From NCBI RefSeq assembly GCF_000513855.1, contig NZ_KI911318.1, forward strand, positions 204,087 through 268,086: a stretch of 64,000 nt of DNA. Reading direction: 5' to 3'. Source of the DNA: Desulfurococcus amylolyticus Z-533. GTDB lineage: Archaea > Thermoproteota > Thermoprotei_A > Sulfolobales > Desulfurococcaceae. Below, piece after piece: positions 7,563-16,313 of the stretch. Numbering within the stretch: the first letter of the stretch is position 1; each line of letters starts with the position of its first letter. A program made the position numbers and the translations under genes. The notes under the pieces were generated by a model that had not been told where the DNA came from, searched no databases, and saw only the letters and a list, made by a program, of their open reading frames with translations.

Positions 7563-8534
7563 ATGAAGAAAGGACTGGATACAATAGTAATAGCGTTAGG
7601 AGGAAACGCATTCCAGACCAAAGGAGACAGAGGCGTGGCCGAGGACTATTGGAGAAATGCCTATACTGTCGCAGAACTTATAGCGAGACTCATCGAGGAA
7701 AACTATGGCGTCGTAGTGACGCATGGTAACGGCCCACAAGTAGGTATAATCGCGGAATGGATGAGTCTAGGGTTAAAGGAGAAGAACATACCACCGATGC
7801 CCCTTGATGTAGCCGGTGCCATGAGTCAGGGATGGCTTGGCTACATGCTACAGCAGGCTTTATATAATAAGCTAGCCGAGAAGAAGCTACTTGGTTCCAA
7901 GGTAAGGGGAGTATTAACCATTATCACACAGACGCTTGTAGATAGGAATGATCCAGCCTTCAATGATCCAACAAAGTACATAGGTCCATGGTATAGCAAG
8001 GAGGAAGCTGAAAAATTATCGAGAGAACTTGGCTGGGTATTTAAACCAGATCCACGCGGTGGGTATAGGAGGGTTGTGCCATCCCCAGATCCCATAGGCC
8101 AGATTGAGATAGATGCCATTAAGATGCTAGTTGAGCAGGGATTCATCGTGATAGCTGATGGAGGCGGGGGAATACCTGTATACAGAGATGAAAATGGCTT
8201 ATTACATGGATTAGAGGGTGTGATAGATAAGGATCTCGGCGCGGAGAGAATGGCTTCGGCGTTGAAGGCGGATATATTATTAATATTGACAGATATCGAG
8301 AAGGCATTTCTAAACTATGGAACACCAAATGCTAAACCTCTTGACGTGGTAAAGGTTAGCGAGGCATTAAAATATTATAGGGAAGGACACTTCAAGCCAG
8401 GGAGCATGGGTCCAAAAATACTTGCCGGGATGAGATTCGTCCAAAACGGGGGTAAGATGGCTGTAATAGCTCATTTGAAGCAGGCTTATGAAGCGTTAAA
8501 AGGGAATGCTGGTACAAGAATAATACCTGACTAA
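7563..8534 (+). CDS. arcC: Carbamate kinase
   Basis: Amino-acid-kinase-fold enzyme that moves a phosphate between carbamoyl phosphate and ADP, making ATP and carbamate (or the reverse, supplying carbamoyl phosphate). Motifs: IALGGNAFQ at the N-terminus, VVTHGNGPQVG, IADGGGGIP, DKDLGAERMASAL, LTDIEKAFLNYG and KFKPGSMGPK-type GHFKPGSMGPKILA near the end. I chose the ATG at 7563 rather than the in-frame TTG at 7545 because GGAGGG lies just upstream of the ATG and the resulting 323 aa fits the family. Divergent from sufC. Confidence 0.93.
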   Translation: MKKGLDTIVIALGGNAFQTKGDRGVAEDYWRNAYTVAELIARLIEENYGVVVTHGNGPQVGIIAEWMSLGLKEKNIPPMPLDVAGAMSQGWLGYMLQQALYNKLAEKKLLGSKVRGVLTIITQTLVDRNDPAFNDPTKYIGPWYSKEEAEKLSRELGWVFKPDPRGGYRRVVPSPDPIGQIEIDAIKMLVEQGFIVIADGGGGIPVYRDENGLLHGLEGVIDKDLGAERMASALKADILLILTDIEKAFLNYGTPNAKPLDVVKVSEALKYYREGHFKPGSMGPKILAGMRFVQNGGKMAVIAHLKQAYEALKGNAGTRIIPD

Positions 8535-8624
8535 TCATGTCCATAGTTGGTTTTAAAGAACCTATATCCTTTTTCTCCTATCTCTCATTCTACCTACTTG
8601 ACTAATACTTTAAATTAAATGTGC

Positions 8625-8646
8625 TTCATATAATTTATTATGTGAA
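8625..8646. promoter_or_regulatory. Palindrome upstream of the EamA gene
   Basis: TTCATATAAT and ATTATGTGAA (8625-8634 and 8637-8646) form a near-perfect 10-bp palindrome with one mismatch and a 2-bp centre. It lies about 50 bp before the start at 8694 and overlaps TATA-like sequence. It could be a regulator site or simply an AT-rich promoter. Confidence 0.35.
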
Positions 8647-8693
8647 AACACGATGTCTCTTAATCAACTTAGAGCAGACTTATAGGTGTCTCC

Positions 8694-9548
8694 ATGAATA
8701 AGAGAGTTGCTGGCGTGGTATCGCTGGTGGTTGCGACTATACTTTGGGGTTCGTCCTTCTCATTCATTAAGTTATCGGTAACAGACGTATCTCCTCTAAC
8801 TTACTCATCTCTCAGATCATTTATCGCAGTAATATTGTTGACACCGATTATATTATTGAAAATGTATAGGGGAGTACTATCCATTAACAGCCTATATAAG
8901 GGGTTCATCGTGGGCATAGCATATTTCCTTGGCTTATTCCTTCAAGCAGCTGGAACAGTATATACAACACCATCTCTCAGCGCCTTCATAACCGGGCTTA
9001 ACTCTGTACATGTCCACCTATATATCGCACTCGTTGAAAGGAACTATGGTTTAATAGATGGTATAGCCCTTCTTTTAGCACTCTCCGGCCTATATGTGTT
9101 AACCTCTCCGAGCGGTGGGTTAACCATAGGTGTGCTCCTTATTTTCATGGGGTCTATTGCCTGGGCAGCCCAGATAATCCTGGTTTCCCGCTATGGATCC
9201 TCTAGTATAATAGAGATATTGTACGGCATGTTCTTACCGGGTGCGCTCACCTATCCCTTTGCATTAATTCTCGGGGGAGCTGTGGGCATTGAGGCTTTGA
9301 TTTATATAACTTATCTCGCCGTAGCCTGCTCGGTTCTGGCAACTTTTTTCCAGGTATGGGGTCAGAGATATGTTTCCCCTCTAACAGCTGCACTAATATT
9401 CCTGCTTGAACCAGTTTTTGCCCTAATCTTCTCGCTGGCGATGGGGTTGGAGGGAATTGAACCATATAAAGTAATCGGGGGAGGATTAATAGTAATAGCC
9501 ACCTACCTCTCATCTATGGCCGAGTTATCCTCTAACTGGTCGAAATAA
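8694..9548 (+). CDS. EamA/DMT-superfamily transporter
   Basis: Integral membrane permease of the drug/metabolite transporter superfamily, 284 aa, with about ten hydrophobic segments in two repeated halves. Family features are the opening AGVVSLVVATILWGSSF, the repeat-two start LIFMGSIAWAAQIILVSRYG, and PLTAALIFLLEPVFALIFSLAMG near the end. The substrate (amino acid, nucleoside or other metabolite) cannot be told. It is followed by the amidohydrolase gene at 9645 in the same direction, but with its own promoter-like sequence in between. Confidence 0.88.
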   Translation: MNKRVAGVVSLVVATILWGSSFSFIKLSVTDVSPLTYSSLRSFIAVILLTPIILLKMYRGVLSINSLYKGFIVGIAYFLGLFLQAAGTVYTTPSLSAFITGLNSVHVHLYIALVERNYGLIDGIALLLALSGLYVLTSPSGGLTIGVLLIFMGSIAWAAQIILVSRYGSSSIIEILYGMFLPGALTYPFALILGGAVGIEALIYITYLAVACSVLATFFQVWGQRYVSPLTAALIFLLEPVFALIFSLAMGLEGIEPYKVIGGGLIVIATYLSSMAELSSNWSK

Positions 9549-9583
9549 AGAGTGGGATACCTAAGTATAGCTATTCCGATGTT

Positions 9584-9624
9584 TCGACTTAAATTTATTT
9601 ACTTAGCTAAGGTAATATTAAGTC
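9584..9624. promoter_or_regulatory. Nested inverted repeats before the amidohydrolase gene
   Basis: Outer arms GACTTAA (9586-9592) and TTAAGTC (9618-9624) surround a perfect 10-bp palindrome CTTAGCTAAG (9602-9611) in an AT-rich stretch. It lies 20-60 bp before the chosen TTG start at 9645. It could be an operator, or a hairpin near the transcription start. Function inferred from position only. Confidence 0.4.
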
Positions 9625-9644
9625 AAAGAAGTGGAGGGTATTCC

Positions 9645-11039
9645 TTGAGGGAAAAAGTTGACGTACTGGTGTCAAATGTCCTGGTTGTAACAATGAATGA
9701 TGAGCGACGTATCATAGACCATGGATACATTGCTATTAGAGATGATCGAATAGTTGATATTGGAGCAGGAGATGGGACCGATAAGTATATCAGTGAGGAA
9801 ACAATAAATGGTCGTGGCATGATAGCCATACCTGGGTTAATGTGTGCACACACCCACTTCTACGGACTCCTTTTGACGGGGAGTCCCTGGTTCTCTAGGA
9901 TAGAACCTCCCACGGATTTCCAGCAGAACCTCCAGAGAATATGGTGGGCCCTAGATGTCGAGTTAACGTATGAAGACGCATATGCTTCAGCCCTCATGGG
10001 TTCAATATTGTTCGCTAAGTCGGGTGTAACTAATTTCTTCGATAACATTAGTAGTCCAAACGCGATCAACGGGGTCTTAGACTATATTGAGAAAGGGGTT
10101 AGTGAAGTCGGGATAAGAGGGATAATATCCTATGAAGCAACGCAGAGGAGAAGTATAGAGGAAGGGATCAGGGGGTTAAAGGAGAATGAGAGATTCATCA
10201 TGAAAAATAATAGTGATCCCAACAAGCTGGTGAAAGGAGCTATTTATCTTCATTCAAGCTTCACCGTCACCGATGAATTATTTAGAATGGCCCGTGAAAT
10301 GGCGGATAATCATAGAGCCTTAATAGCGATACACACAGCCGAGGGATTAGTAGATGTCTACCATAATATAGAGAGGTACGGAGTAAGGCCAGTTGAGAGA
10401 ATGAAGAAGCTCGGATTCCTCAGAGACGACGTCCACCTGGTGCACTCTGTTAACATCACGGAGGATGAGCTCTACATTATAAGGGAGACAGGGGCGCATG
10501 TGGCTCACAACCCCTTAAGCAATATGTTGAACGCTGTTGGAGTAGCCAGGGTACCTGAAATGCTTAGGCTGGGGATAAATGTTGGAATAGGTAATGATGG
10601 CTATGTCTTTGATCAATTCGAGAACATGAGGGCAGCATACCTCATCCATAAACTATGGAACAGGGATCCTAGGATACTCACACCTCTCCAGGTATTCGAG
10701 ATGTCAACCATAAACGTAGCGAAAATGTTTCACGTAGAGGATGAATTAGGGAGTATAGAGAAGGGGAAGAAAGCCGATATAGTATTATTAAGACCTGAAA
10801 CGCCTTCAACACCGGTTAACTCACAGACTGTTCTAGGGCATATGATTAATGCTTTCGGCAGTAAAGACGTTGACACCGTGATAGTTAATGGTAGAATAAT
10901 ATTGAGGAACCACAGGCTAACCAGGGTTGATGAGGAAAAAGCAGTGGAATACGTTCACAGGGTTGTAGAGCGTTTATGGGATCGACTAATGGAGAGAGGT
11001 AAATATCAATTAGACTATGTATGCCCTAGACAGAAATGA
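9645..11039 (+). CDS. Amidohydrolase / chlorohydrolase family (SsnA/MtaD-like deaminase)
   Basis: Metal-dependent hydrolase of the ATZ/TRZ family. Visible metal motifs are PGLMCAHTHFYG (HxH), the His of AIHTAEG, VHLVHSVNITEDEL, VAHNPLSNMLNAVGVA and GIGNDGYVFDQFENM, where an Asp sits in the place of the catalytic Asp. These resemble SsnA and the SAH/MTA deaminases, so a deaminase of a purine-like or pterin-like substrate is likely but not provable. I chose the TTG at 9645, preceded by GGAGGG, giving 464 aa. The longer frame from 9552 adds 31 residues that overlap the inverted repeats and look non-coding. Confidence 0.85.
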   Translation: MREKVDVLVSNVLVVTMNDERRIIDHGYIAIRDDRIVDIGAGDGTDKYISEETINGRGMIAIPGLMCAHTHFYGLLLTGSPWFSRIEPPTDFQQNLQRIWWALDVELTYEDAYASALMGSILFAKSGVTNFFDNISSPNAINGVLDYIEKGVSEVGIRGIISYEATQRRSIEEGIRGLKENERFIMKNNSDPNKLVKGAIYLHSSFTVTDELFRMAREMADNHRALIAIHTAEGLVDVYHNIERYGVRPVERMKKLGFLRDDVHLVHSVNITEDELYIIRETGAHVAHNPLSNMLNAVGVARVPEMLRLGINVGIGNDGYVFDQFENMRAAYLIHKLWNRDPRILTPLQVFEMSTINVAKMFHVEDELGSIEKGKKADIVLLRPETPSTPVNSQTVLGHMINAFGSKDVDTVIVNGRIILRNHRLTRVDEEKAVEYVHRVVERLWDRLMERGKYQLDYVCPRQK

Positions 11040-11060
11040 GTTTTTAACCAAAAGACCTTT

Positions 11061-11471
11061 TTACTTATTTGCTTCTTCCCTATTCGTTTCTAAGTTTACT
11101 GGTTTACCATGTTTCAATATGTGTTCAGGTATCTTGTCCATGTGGAGCTTTAGGAATTCTTTATCGCTTGAAAGATTTCTCCTATTGTCTGTCAGCATGT
11201 AGACTATCCCGTTTTTAACAGGATACCATCTTCCACAGCTGGTGCAATATAGTACTGCTGTCTTAATACCTATCCTGAGGCACTCCTGGCAAGGATAAAC
11301 CTTGTTCCTATCTATTTTCTCCTTGAGGTATCCACAGTAATCCTTGCACACTGGTACCTCAATATTTTCTGTGTTTATCTCTTGGGTTTCGGATTCTATT
11401 ACTGTAATCTCTAATGGGTGATGTTTACAGTGCACGCATACTAGGACATCTAGCCCCCAATATCTCATCAC
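11061..11471 (-). CDS. Trm112-like zinc-binding protein
   Basis: 136 aa with Trm112 family features: MRYWGLDVLVCVHCKHHPL at the start, a mid-protein helical insert, and LYCTSCGRWYPVKNGIVYML near the end. The two CxxC pairs (CVHC, CTSC) probably bind one zinc, and CKDYC plus CQEC in the insert may bind a second. Trm112 activates several methyltransferases that act on tRNA, rRNA and translation factors. Its start overlaps the end of the phosphohexomutase gene by 4 bp, so they are co-expressed. Confidence 0.8.
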   Translation of the reverse strand: MMRYWGLDVLVCVHCKHHPLEITVIESETQEINTENIEVPVCKDYCGYLKEKIDRNKVYPCQECLRIGIKTAVLYCTSCGRWYPVKNGIVYMLTDNRRNLSSDKEFLKLHMDKIPEHILKHGKPVNLETNREEANK

Positions 11472-12844
11472 TTACCTACCACCTCCCTTATTATCGAATC
11501 AATCAATGATGATATCTCATTCAATCGTTCAATATCCTTAGCCTCGATCATTACTCGGAGCAAGGGTTCCGTACCGCTTGGCCGCACTAGAAACCAGTAA
11601 TCGGATGAGATGACTTTTACACCATCGATCGTTATTAACCGTTTATCCTTAAACGCTTCTTTAACTAGTTCAACCACTCTTAAAGCCTTCTCACGATCCA
11701 TCTTATACTTCTTTTTCAAGGTATAATACTTTGGTAGCTTATCGAATAATTGTGATGCTGATGCATTGTACCTGGCCATCATCTCGAGAAATAATGCAGT
11801 GGTCATTCCTCCATCACGTACATATTGGTGGGGTGGATACATGAATCCACCGTTCTCCTCGAATCCACATAAGGCATCACCATTCCTTCTCATGGTGTGA
11901 GCTATATCGACACTACCCACTTTAAGCCAGGCAACCTCTATGTTGAGGGGTCTCAAAACCTCCTCCACCATTATGCTGGATGATACAGCAGTATAGACCT
12001 TCCCACTTAATCCCTTCTCCTCTTTCAGATATTTAGCTAGAAGCGTTGCTGTTCGATCCCCCCAGTTGACAACGCCTTTTTCATCTATTATTATAGCTCT
12101 ATCGGCATCAGCGTCATGTGCGATACCTAATACGACTCCTAACTCCCTTGTTACCTTCGCTGTTTCAGCCAGGTTTTCAACTGTTGGCTCAGGGTTTCTC
12201 CCAGGGAATAAGGGATCTAGTGTTCCATTAATTACAACTGGTTTTGCACCTAGTTCCTTAACTATTAGCGGCGTTGTTAATGCGCCAACACTATTAGCTG
12301 GATCTATGAGTACCCTATAGTTCTTGGCTCTAATAAGGTCCTTATCTATATGGCTTAACACAGCTTTCACGTATTCCTCATTAACCATCTTATGTTTCTC
12401 TACACTATACGGTAGACTACTCCAGTTAACCCTCCTGAAATTGCTTTCCCAATATATCTCTTCTATCTTTCTTTCCTCATCCCTATCGATCTCGATTCCG
12501 TAGGGGCCGATCACCTTTATCCCGTTATATTCGGGAGGGTTATGGCTGGCTGTAATCATAACTCCTCCATCAAAGCCATTAGATTTGACAACGTATTGAA
12601 GGGCTGGTGTGGGGGTGAATCCAGCATCATATACCTTTACACCTGTTGACATTAGTGCTGCTGAAACAATGCCCTTAATTATCTCGCCCCCAGCCCTTGA
12701 ATCCATCCCAATAAGTACCCTGGAGCCTTTATCAAAATAGGAGCCTATTGCTAGCCCGAGTCTCAGTATAAATTCCGGGTTTAAGTCTTCGTTTACAACC
12801 CCTCTGACTCCATCGGTTCCGAAAAGTCTCCGGGGATCGCTCAT
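11468..12844 (-). CDS. Phosphoglucosamine mutase / phosphomannomutase
   Basis: Alpha-D-phosphohexomutase of 458 aa. It begins RRLFGTDGVRG, has the phosphoserine loop MITASHNPPEYNG (Ser near residue 100), the metal loop AHDADADRAIIID, the sugar-binding loop GFEENGGFMYP and the phosphate loop VRPSGTEPLLRVMIEA near the end. Crenarchaeal members act on glucosamine-, mannose- or glucose-phosphate, feeding nucleotide-sugar synthesis; the specificity cannot be read by eye. Part of a minus-strand run 13203 to 11061 with 4-bp overlaps on both sides. Confidence 0.92.
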   Translation of the reverse strand: MSDPRRLFGTDGVRGVVNEDLNPEFILRLGLAIGSYFDKGSRVLIGMDSRAGGEIIKGIVSAALMSTGVKVYDAGFTPTPALQYVVKSNGFDGGVMITASHNPPEYNGIKVIGPYGIEIDRDEERKIEEIYWESNFRRVNWSSLPYSVEKHKMVNEEYVKAVLSHIDKDLIRAKNYRVLIDPANSVGALTTPLIVKELGAKPVVINGTLDPLFPGRNPEPTVENLAETAKVTRELGVVLGIAHDADADRAIIIDEKGVVNWGDRTATLLAKYLKEEKGLSGKVYTAVSSSIMVEEVLRPLNIEVAWLKVGSVDIAHTMRRNGDALCGFEENGGFMYPPHQYVRDGGMTTALFLEMMARYNASASQLFDKLPKYYTLKKKYKMDREKALRVVELVKEAFKDKRLITIDGVKVISSDYWFLVRPSGTEPLLRVMIEAKDIERLNEISSLIDSIIREVVGK

Positions 12845-13203
12845 TCATTTAACCCCTCCATATATTCCTCTACGAGAGATAATAACTCGGCACTACCCTC
12901 TCTTAACTCAAAGATAGTTATAAGATTTCTCGACTCAGCCCATTTCTTAACTAGGAGGGCACACTCGTTTAAACGGCTTAACGCCTCATCCACGGCTTCC
13001 TCCACGTCCTCTCCGCTTGATGACATTTCATCGAAAACCTCTCTCAATTCATTCGTAAAACCTATAGATGTATAGATTTTGCCGGTGTCTAGTTTTATCT
13101 CAATGTATACTGGAAGCTCTTCGTCAAAGACGCGAATTATGTTATCGTAAACAACTGGTGTGAAGCCATACCTCTTAAGAAACTCGGCAAGATCGCTTAT
13201 CAT
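12841..13203 (-). CDS. Conserved hypothetical protein
   Basis: 120-aa acidic protein, not recognised. The sequence looks like a small alpha/beta domain: LAEFLKRYGFTPVVYDNIIRVF, then strands with VYIEIKLDTGKIYTSIGF, then two helices. No Cys or metal motif and no membrane segment. It overlaps the start of the phosphohexomutase gene by 4 bp, so it is the first gene of that operon, but its job is unknown. Confidence 0.75.
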   Translation of the reverse strand: MISDLAEFLKRYGFTPVVYDNIIRVFDEELPVYIEIKLDTGKIYTSIGFTNELREVFDEMSSSGEDVEEAVDEALSRLNECALLVKKWAESRNLITIFELREGSAELLSLVEEYMEGLNE

Positions 13204-13300
13204 TTTAAACCCCTATAGTTAAACTAGCCCTACTATAAACTGTATTCCTTGAAAATATAAAAACCTGGTTTCTGCATCTACTCCATGAGGAGCCCTGGCA

Positions 13301-13615
13301 ATGATAGTTTTATCCGTTGAGAAGCCATGTAAGCCGGTGGTCGAATTCGTGGAAGATGCAATTGCAAGAGGTGATAAAATAATAGTAACTGATAGGGAGA
13401 GCATTAAACTCCTCCGTGAAACAGGTGTTTTAAAGAGGTGGAGGGGTATTGAACTAATAGTGATGAATAAACGATGCCCCGAGGAGGATTCTCTAAGGCT
13501 GATAACCCTATATACCCCAGTGGAGGCGTTTATATGTGATCAGAGGGGTACTCTCAATGCGTTATCGACGCTACTTACCAGGCTCAACATACCTCTTAGG
13601 GAATGCGATGGCTAA
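13301..13615 (+). CDS. Hypothetical protein, small alpha/beta fold
   Basis: 104 aa, not recognised. Alternating strands and helices (MIVLSVEKP, IARGDKIIVTDRESIKLLRE, GIELIVMNKR, VEAFICDQRGTLNALSTLL) suggest a compact Rossmann-like domain of the type that may bind a nucleotide or nucleic acid, but no motif decides it. ATG start close to a short AT-rich promoter. Convergent with the GTPase gene at 13652. Confidence 0.7.
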   Translation: MIVLSVEKPCKPVVEFVEDAIARGDKIIVTDRESIKLLRETGVLKRWRGIELIVMNKRCPEEDSLRLITLYTPVEAFICDQRGTLNALSTLLTRLNIPLRECDG

Positions 13616-13651
13616 TGAGTGATGTTCTTCAGCTCTCGAATTAAGGATTAG

Positions 13652-14812
13652 TTAGCCGCGGATATGTATTTCCACGATATCCCCGTCCTCAACGATGTGT
13701 TCAAGACCTACTTTTTCACCAGGGTATTTGACAGATTTACCCCATATCTTTGCGTAGAGAAAGTTCTTCACGAAGTCCCTATGTATGCTTTCAGCGACAT
13801 CGCGTATAGTAGCGCCTTTTCGAAGTACCAGCGGCTTCTCGGATGGAGGTGTATTAGGCGACTTAGTGTATACCCGGATTAGTTCAAGCTGGTTGAATAA
13901 TGCTTCACCTATTTTGTCGAGGCCTAGCCCGGTCATAGCGGAACCGTATAATATAGGTAGATTACATGAACTCGTGAAAGCCTTTATAACGGTATCGATG
14001 TCTTTCGCCAGGTCGGCTTTATTAATATATACTATAGCGGGCTTATAGGCTGTATTCTCGAATAATGCCTGCTCCACATCATCTAATGTGACTTCTCCAT
14101 ATATCTTTACATGTGCATTATATATCCTGTACTCCTCGAGTAGCTTGCGTACATCATCAAGTGTTGCATTGAGTAATCTCCCCATCAACGTAAACCTTAA
14201 CCCATGTTTTCCACTCCTGGATACCTCGATAACTACTCTACCGGCTGGCTTTGAAAGTATTATACCGTACTCCCTAAGTATTTCCTTAACCTCGTTGAAT
14301 TCAGCCCCGGGATCCATTGTTGCATCCAGAATTATTAGAAGGCCATCAGCGTTTCTAGCGAGGCCGATAACCCTATTCGTGAAAACACTGTCCCTGCTTA
14401 ATGGAGGGGTGTCAATTAATTGTATGTATATATCCCTATATTTAAGCATACCTGGTACCGGATACGTAGTGGAGTAAGGGTAGTCAGCAATAATGGTTCT
14501 AGCCCCGGTTAACCTATTAACCAGCATGCTTTTACCAGTGTTAGGGGGACCCACAACAACTACTTGGACATCCCCCTCCTTCTCGATGAAGAAGGAGACG
14601 CCTCTACCGGTCTTTCTTTTCTTTTTCTCCTCAATCTCTTCCCTGAGTTCAGCCAGTCTTCTAGTCGCCCAAAGTCTTAGTTTCTCTGTGCCCTTATGCT
14701 TGGGTACACTGGATAAGAAGTCCTCTAGTGCCTTCATCTTTTCCTCTGGTGTTTTAGCCTCCATTACCTTTAGCCATTTAGCCTTTGCTTCCGCTGGTAG
14801 GTTGGTTACCAT
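13652..14812 (-). CDS. DRG/Obg-family GTPase with C-terminal TGS domain
   Basis: 386-aa translation-linked GTPase. A charged N-terminal helical region precedes the G domain: G1 is VVVGPPNTGKSMLVNRLTGA (near residue 87), G3 is LIDTPPLS (where DTPG is usual), G4 is YINKADLAK and G5 is LYGSAMTGLG. The last 75 residues form a TGS domain (LVLRKGATIRDVAESIHRDF ... VEDGDIVEIHI). This is the archaeal/eukaryotic DRG layout, a family linked to ribosomes. Its 5' end overlaps the RNase HII gene by 35 bp. Confidence 0.88.
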   Translation of the reverse strand: MVTNLPAEAKAKWLKVMEAKTPEEKMKALEDFLSSVPKHKGTEKLRLWATRRLAELREEIEEKKKRKTGRGVSFFIEKEGDVQVVVVGPPNTGKSMLVNRLTGARTIIADYPYSTTYPVPGMLKYRDIYIQLIDTPPLSRDSVFTNRVIGLARNADGLLIILDATMDPGAEFNEVKEILREYGIILSKPAGRVVIEVSRSGKHGLRFTLMGRLLNATLDDVRKLLEEYRIYNAHVKIYGEVTLDDVEQALFENTAYKPAIVYINKADLAKDIDTVIKAFTSSCNLPILYGSAMTGLGLDKIGEALFNQLELIRVYTKSPNTPPSEKPLVLRKGATIRDVAESIHRDFVKNFLYAKIWGKSVKYPGEKVGLEHIVEDGDIVEIHIRG

Positions 14813-15545
14813 AGGTTACTCCCCTTCTAATATAGTCTAGTAAGGATCCCTCCTTTTTACCATGCTTCACTTGTTTACTAACGTACCAGCTGGGGGCTAG
14901 ATCCTTCACTATGCCCCAACTTTTCCTGATGTATACAGGGGGTTCACCATCATCTCTATACATATTAGCAAGCCATCTCCTAGAGACTGGATCGCTAGGG
15001 TATCCGGAGCCCGTTTCACCCGCTATTACTTGTAGTGCCTTAATATTACTGTCCCTGAGTATTTTCGCTACTACGCTTGCAGCAGAAACAGCCGGGTATT
15101 TCGCATCTGCCCTGGATTCAATGAATATTTCTACATTACCCCTGTACAGTCCTCTAGCACACTCCCCTATTTTATCATTGTAGCCCTTCACTTCATCAAT
15201 ATATATCCTTACCCCGGTACCCTGGCGTTGTCTTAGGATATGGCTGTAGGATAGATACTTGAGGATACTACATATCACGGTGTATTCAAGCATATTCATG
15301 TTACTTCTGTCTATGTGGATAGGGCTTACATAGGTTGCAACAATATCTATGTCCAGTGAGAGCATGTTATTTAATATCATAAGTCTCTTCAAGGGTTCGA
15401 GGAGCTTGCTATCCCTTAATCCTATAGAAACCAGCGATTCAAACGCGCTACTTAAACCAATTACACCAGCTATCACCATGTCCCCTATAAATGGTCCTCT
15501 TCCGGCTTCATCAACACCTATTTCTATAGTCTCAGGCTTACCCAC
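14778..15545 (-). CDS. rnhB: Ribonuclease HII
   Basis: Cuts the RNA strand of RNA-DNA hybrids, removing primers and single ribonucleotides. It opens with IEIGVDEAGRGPFIGDMVIAGV (the GxDEAGRG motif with the first two acidic catalytic residues) and continues with LRDSKLL, VRIYIDEVKGYN (third acid) and SRADAKYPAVSAASVVAKILRD (fourth acid). At 255 aa it is slightly longer than usual because of a basic C-terminal tail that overlaps the GTPase gene start. Confidence 0.92.
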   Translation of the reverse strand: MGKPETIEIGVDEAGRGPFIGDMVIAGVIGLSSAFESLVSIGLRDSKLLEPLKRLMILNNMLSLDIDIVATYVSPIHIDRSNMNMLEYTVICSILKYLSYSHILRQRQGTGVRIYIDEVKGYNDKIGECARGLYRGNVEIFIESRADAKYPAVSAASVVAKILRDSNIKALQVIAGETGSGYPSDPVSRRWLANMYRDDGEPPVYIRKSWGIVKDLAPSWYVSKQVKHGKKEGSLLDYIRRGVTYGNQPTSGSKG

Positions 15546-15765
15546 TACTCCTTCCCATTATCTGCTGTATCCTCTTTAAGAGATTTTAATTATTCCCCAT
15601 CCTCTTAATATTTAATTAATTTTTCAGATTAAGTGGCTCCCAGTAGAATTGCACCGATTTCATAATTCATCATCACAGGGATCACGGGACAGAAACATTG
15701 GCTTGTAGCTTTCTGTACCAGTTTAGGTCTTTCTATGCCTTTAATGGCTATGAGATAAGCACTTA

Positions 15766-15800
15766 ATCTCCGCCCTAAAGGACGGGATTTTCGATTGTAA
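15766..15800 (-). repeat. Solo IS200/IS605-type right-end hairpin, copy A
   Basis: CCGCCCTAAAGGACGGG forms a hairpin, followed by ATTTTCGATTGTAAAAG. This combination (GC-rich palindrome around CTAAAG plus a TTTCAATTGTAAAG-like tail) recurs at 18425, 25640 and 60123, and the hairpin alone at 59850. Such hairpins mark the right end of IS605/tnpB elements. No transposase gene lies nearby. The rest of the 365-bp gap at 15546-15909 shows nothing else I can name. Confidence 0.55.
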
Positions 15801-15909
15801 AAGTATTAATGAGTAATTAAACCTGTTTTTGCATTATCTGCTTGATTATAATGGAATAGTAAAATATAAAGTAGTATTAATACCTTGAAAATGTTAAGGG
15901 TGAATTGGA

Positions 15910-16308
15910 ATGGATGGGTTTTTCAGCAACTTAGAGTCATGGGTGAAAAGGCAGAACATGGTAAAAGAGATGTTTGAGAAGGCTGAGCAGAATTATAAGG
16001 AGCTTGATAGACTGGCGTTGATCACTCTTTCCAGGCTAGCTTTCCAACACATGGGGAAGACTATTGAGGCATTCGACCAGTGGTTAAAAGATCCCATGAT
16101 AACCAGCCATATGCCTAGGGAGATGCTGATTGAACTATGGTCTAAGCTAAGGATTATACTCTACGAGTTAATAGAGCTAGATATCGAGCACACCAGCAAG
16201 TTCAGTGAGCATCTAAGAAAACTAGCGGAGGAAAACGCGCTGAATCCATTATTTGCATTCGAGAAAGAGGAAAAAGAAACTAGGAGAGGCGTTTCTCCAA
16301 CCATATAA
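15910..16308 (+). CDS. Conserved crenarchaeal protein (DUF2153-like)
   Basis: 132-aa helical, charged protein starting MDGFFSNLESWVKRQ. The pattern of long amphipathic helices (MFEKAEQNYKELDRLALITLSRLAFQHMGKTIEAF) matches my memory of the crenarchaeal family DUF2153, of unknown function. No membrane segment or cysteine motif. ATG start with a weak AGGGTGA upstream. Convergent with the gene at 16314. Confidence 0.65.
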   Translation: MDGFFSNLESWVKRQNMVKEMFEKAEQNYKELDRLALITLSRLAFQHMGKTIEAFDQWLKDPMITSHMPREMLIELWSKLRIILYELIELDIEHTSKFSEHLRKLAEENALNPLFAFEKEEKETRRGVSPTI

Positions 16309-16313
16309 TTGTG

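Noticed and set aside
9552-9644. 31-residue N-terminal extension of the amidohydrolase
   Set aside because: It covers the palindromic promoter region and lacks a ribosome binding site, while TTG at 9645 follows GGAGGG.
13664-14840. Frames antisense to the TGS GTPase
   Set aside because: Low-complexity shadow translations; the GTPase motifs G1-G5 and TGS domain are all on the minus strand.
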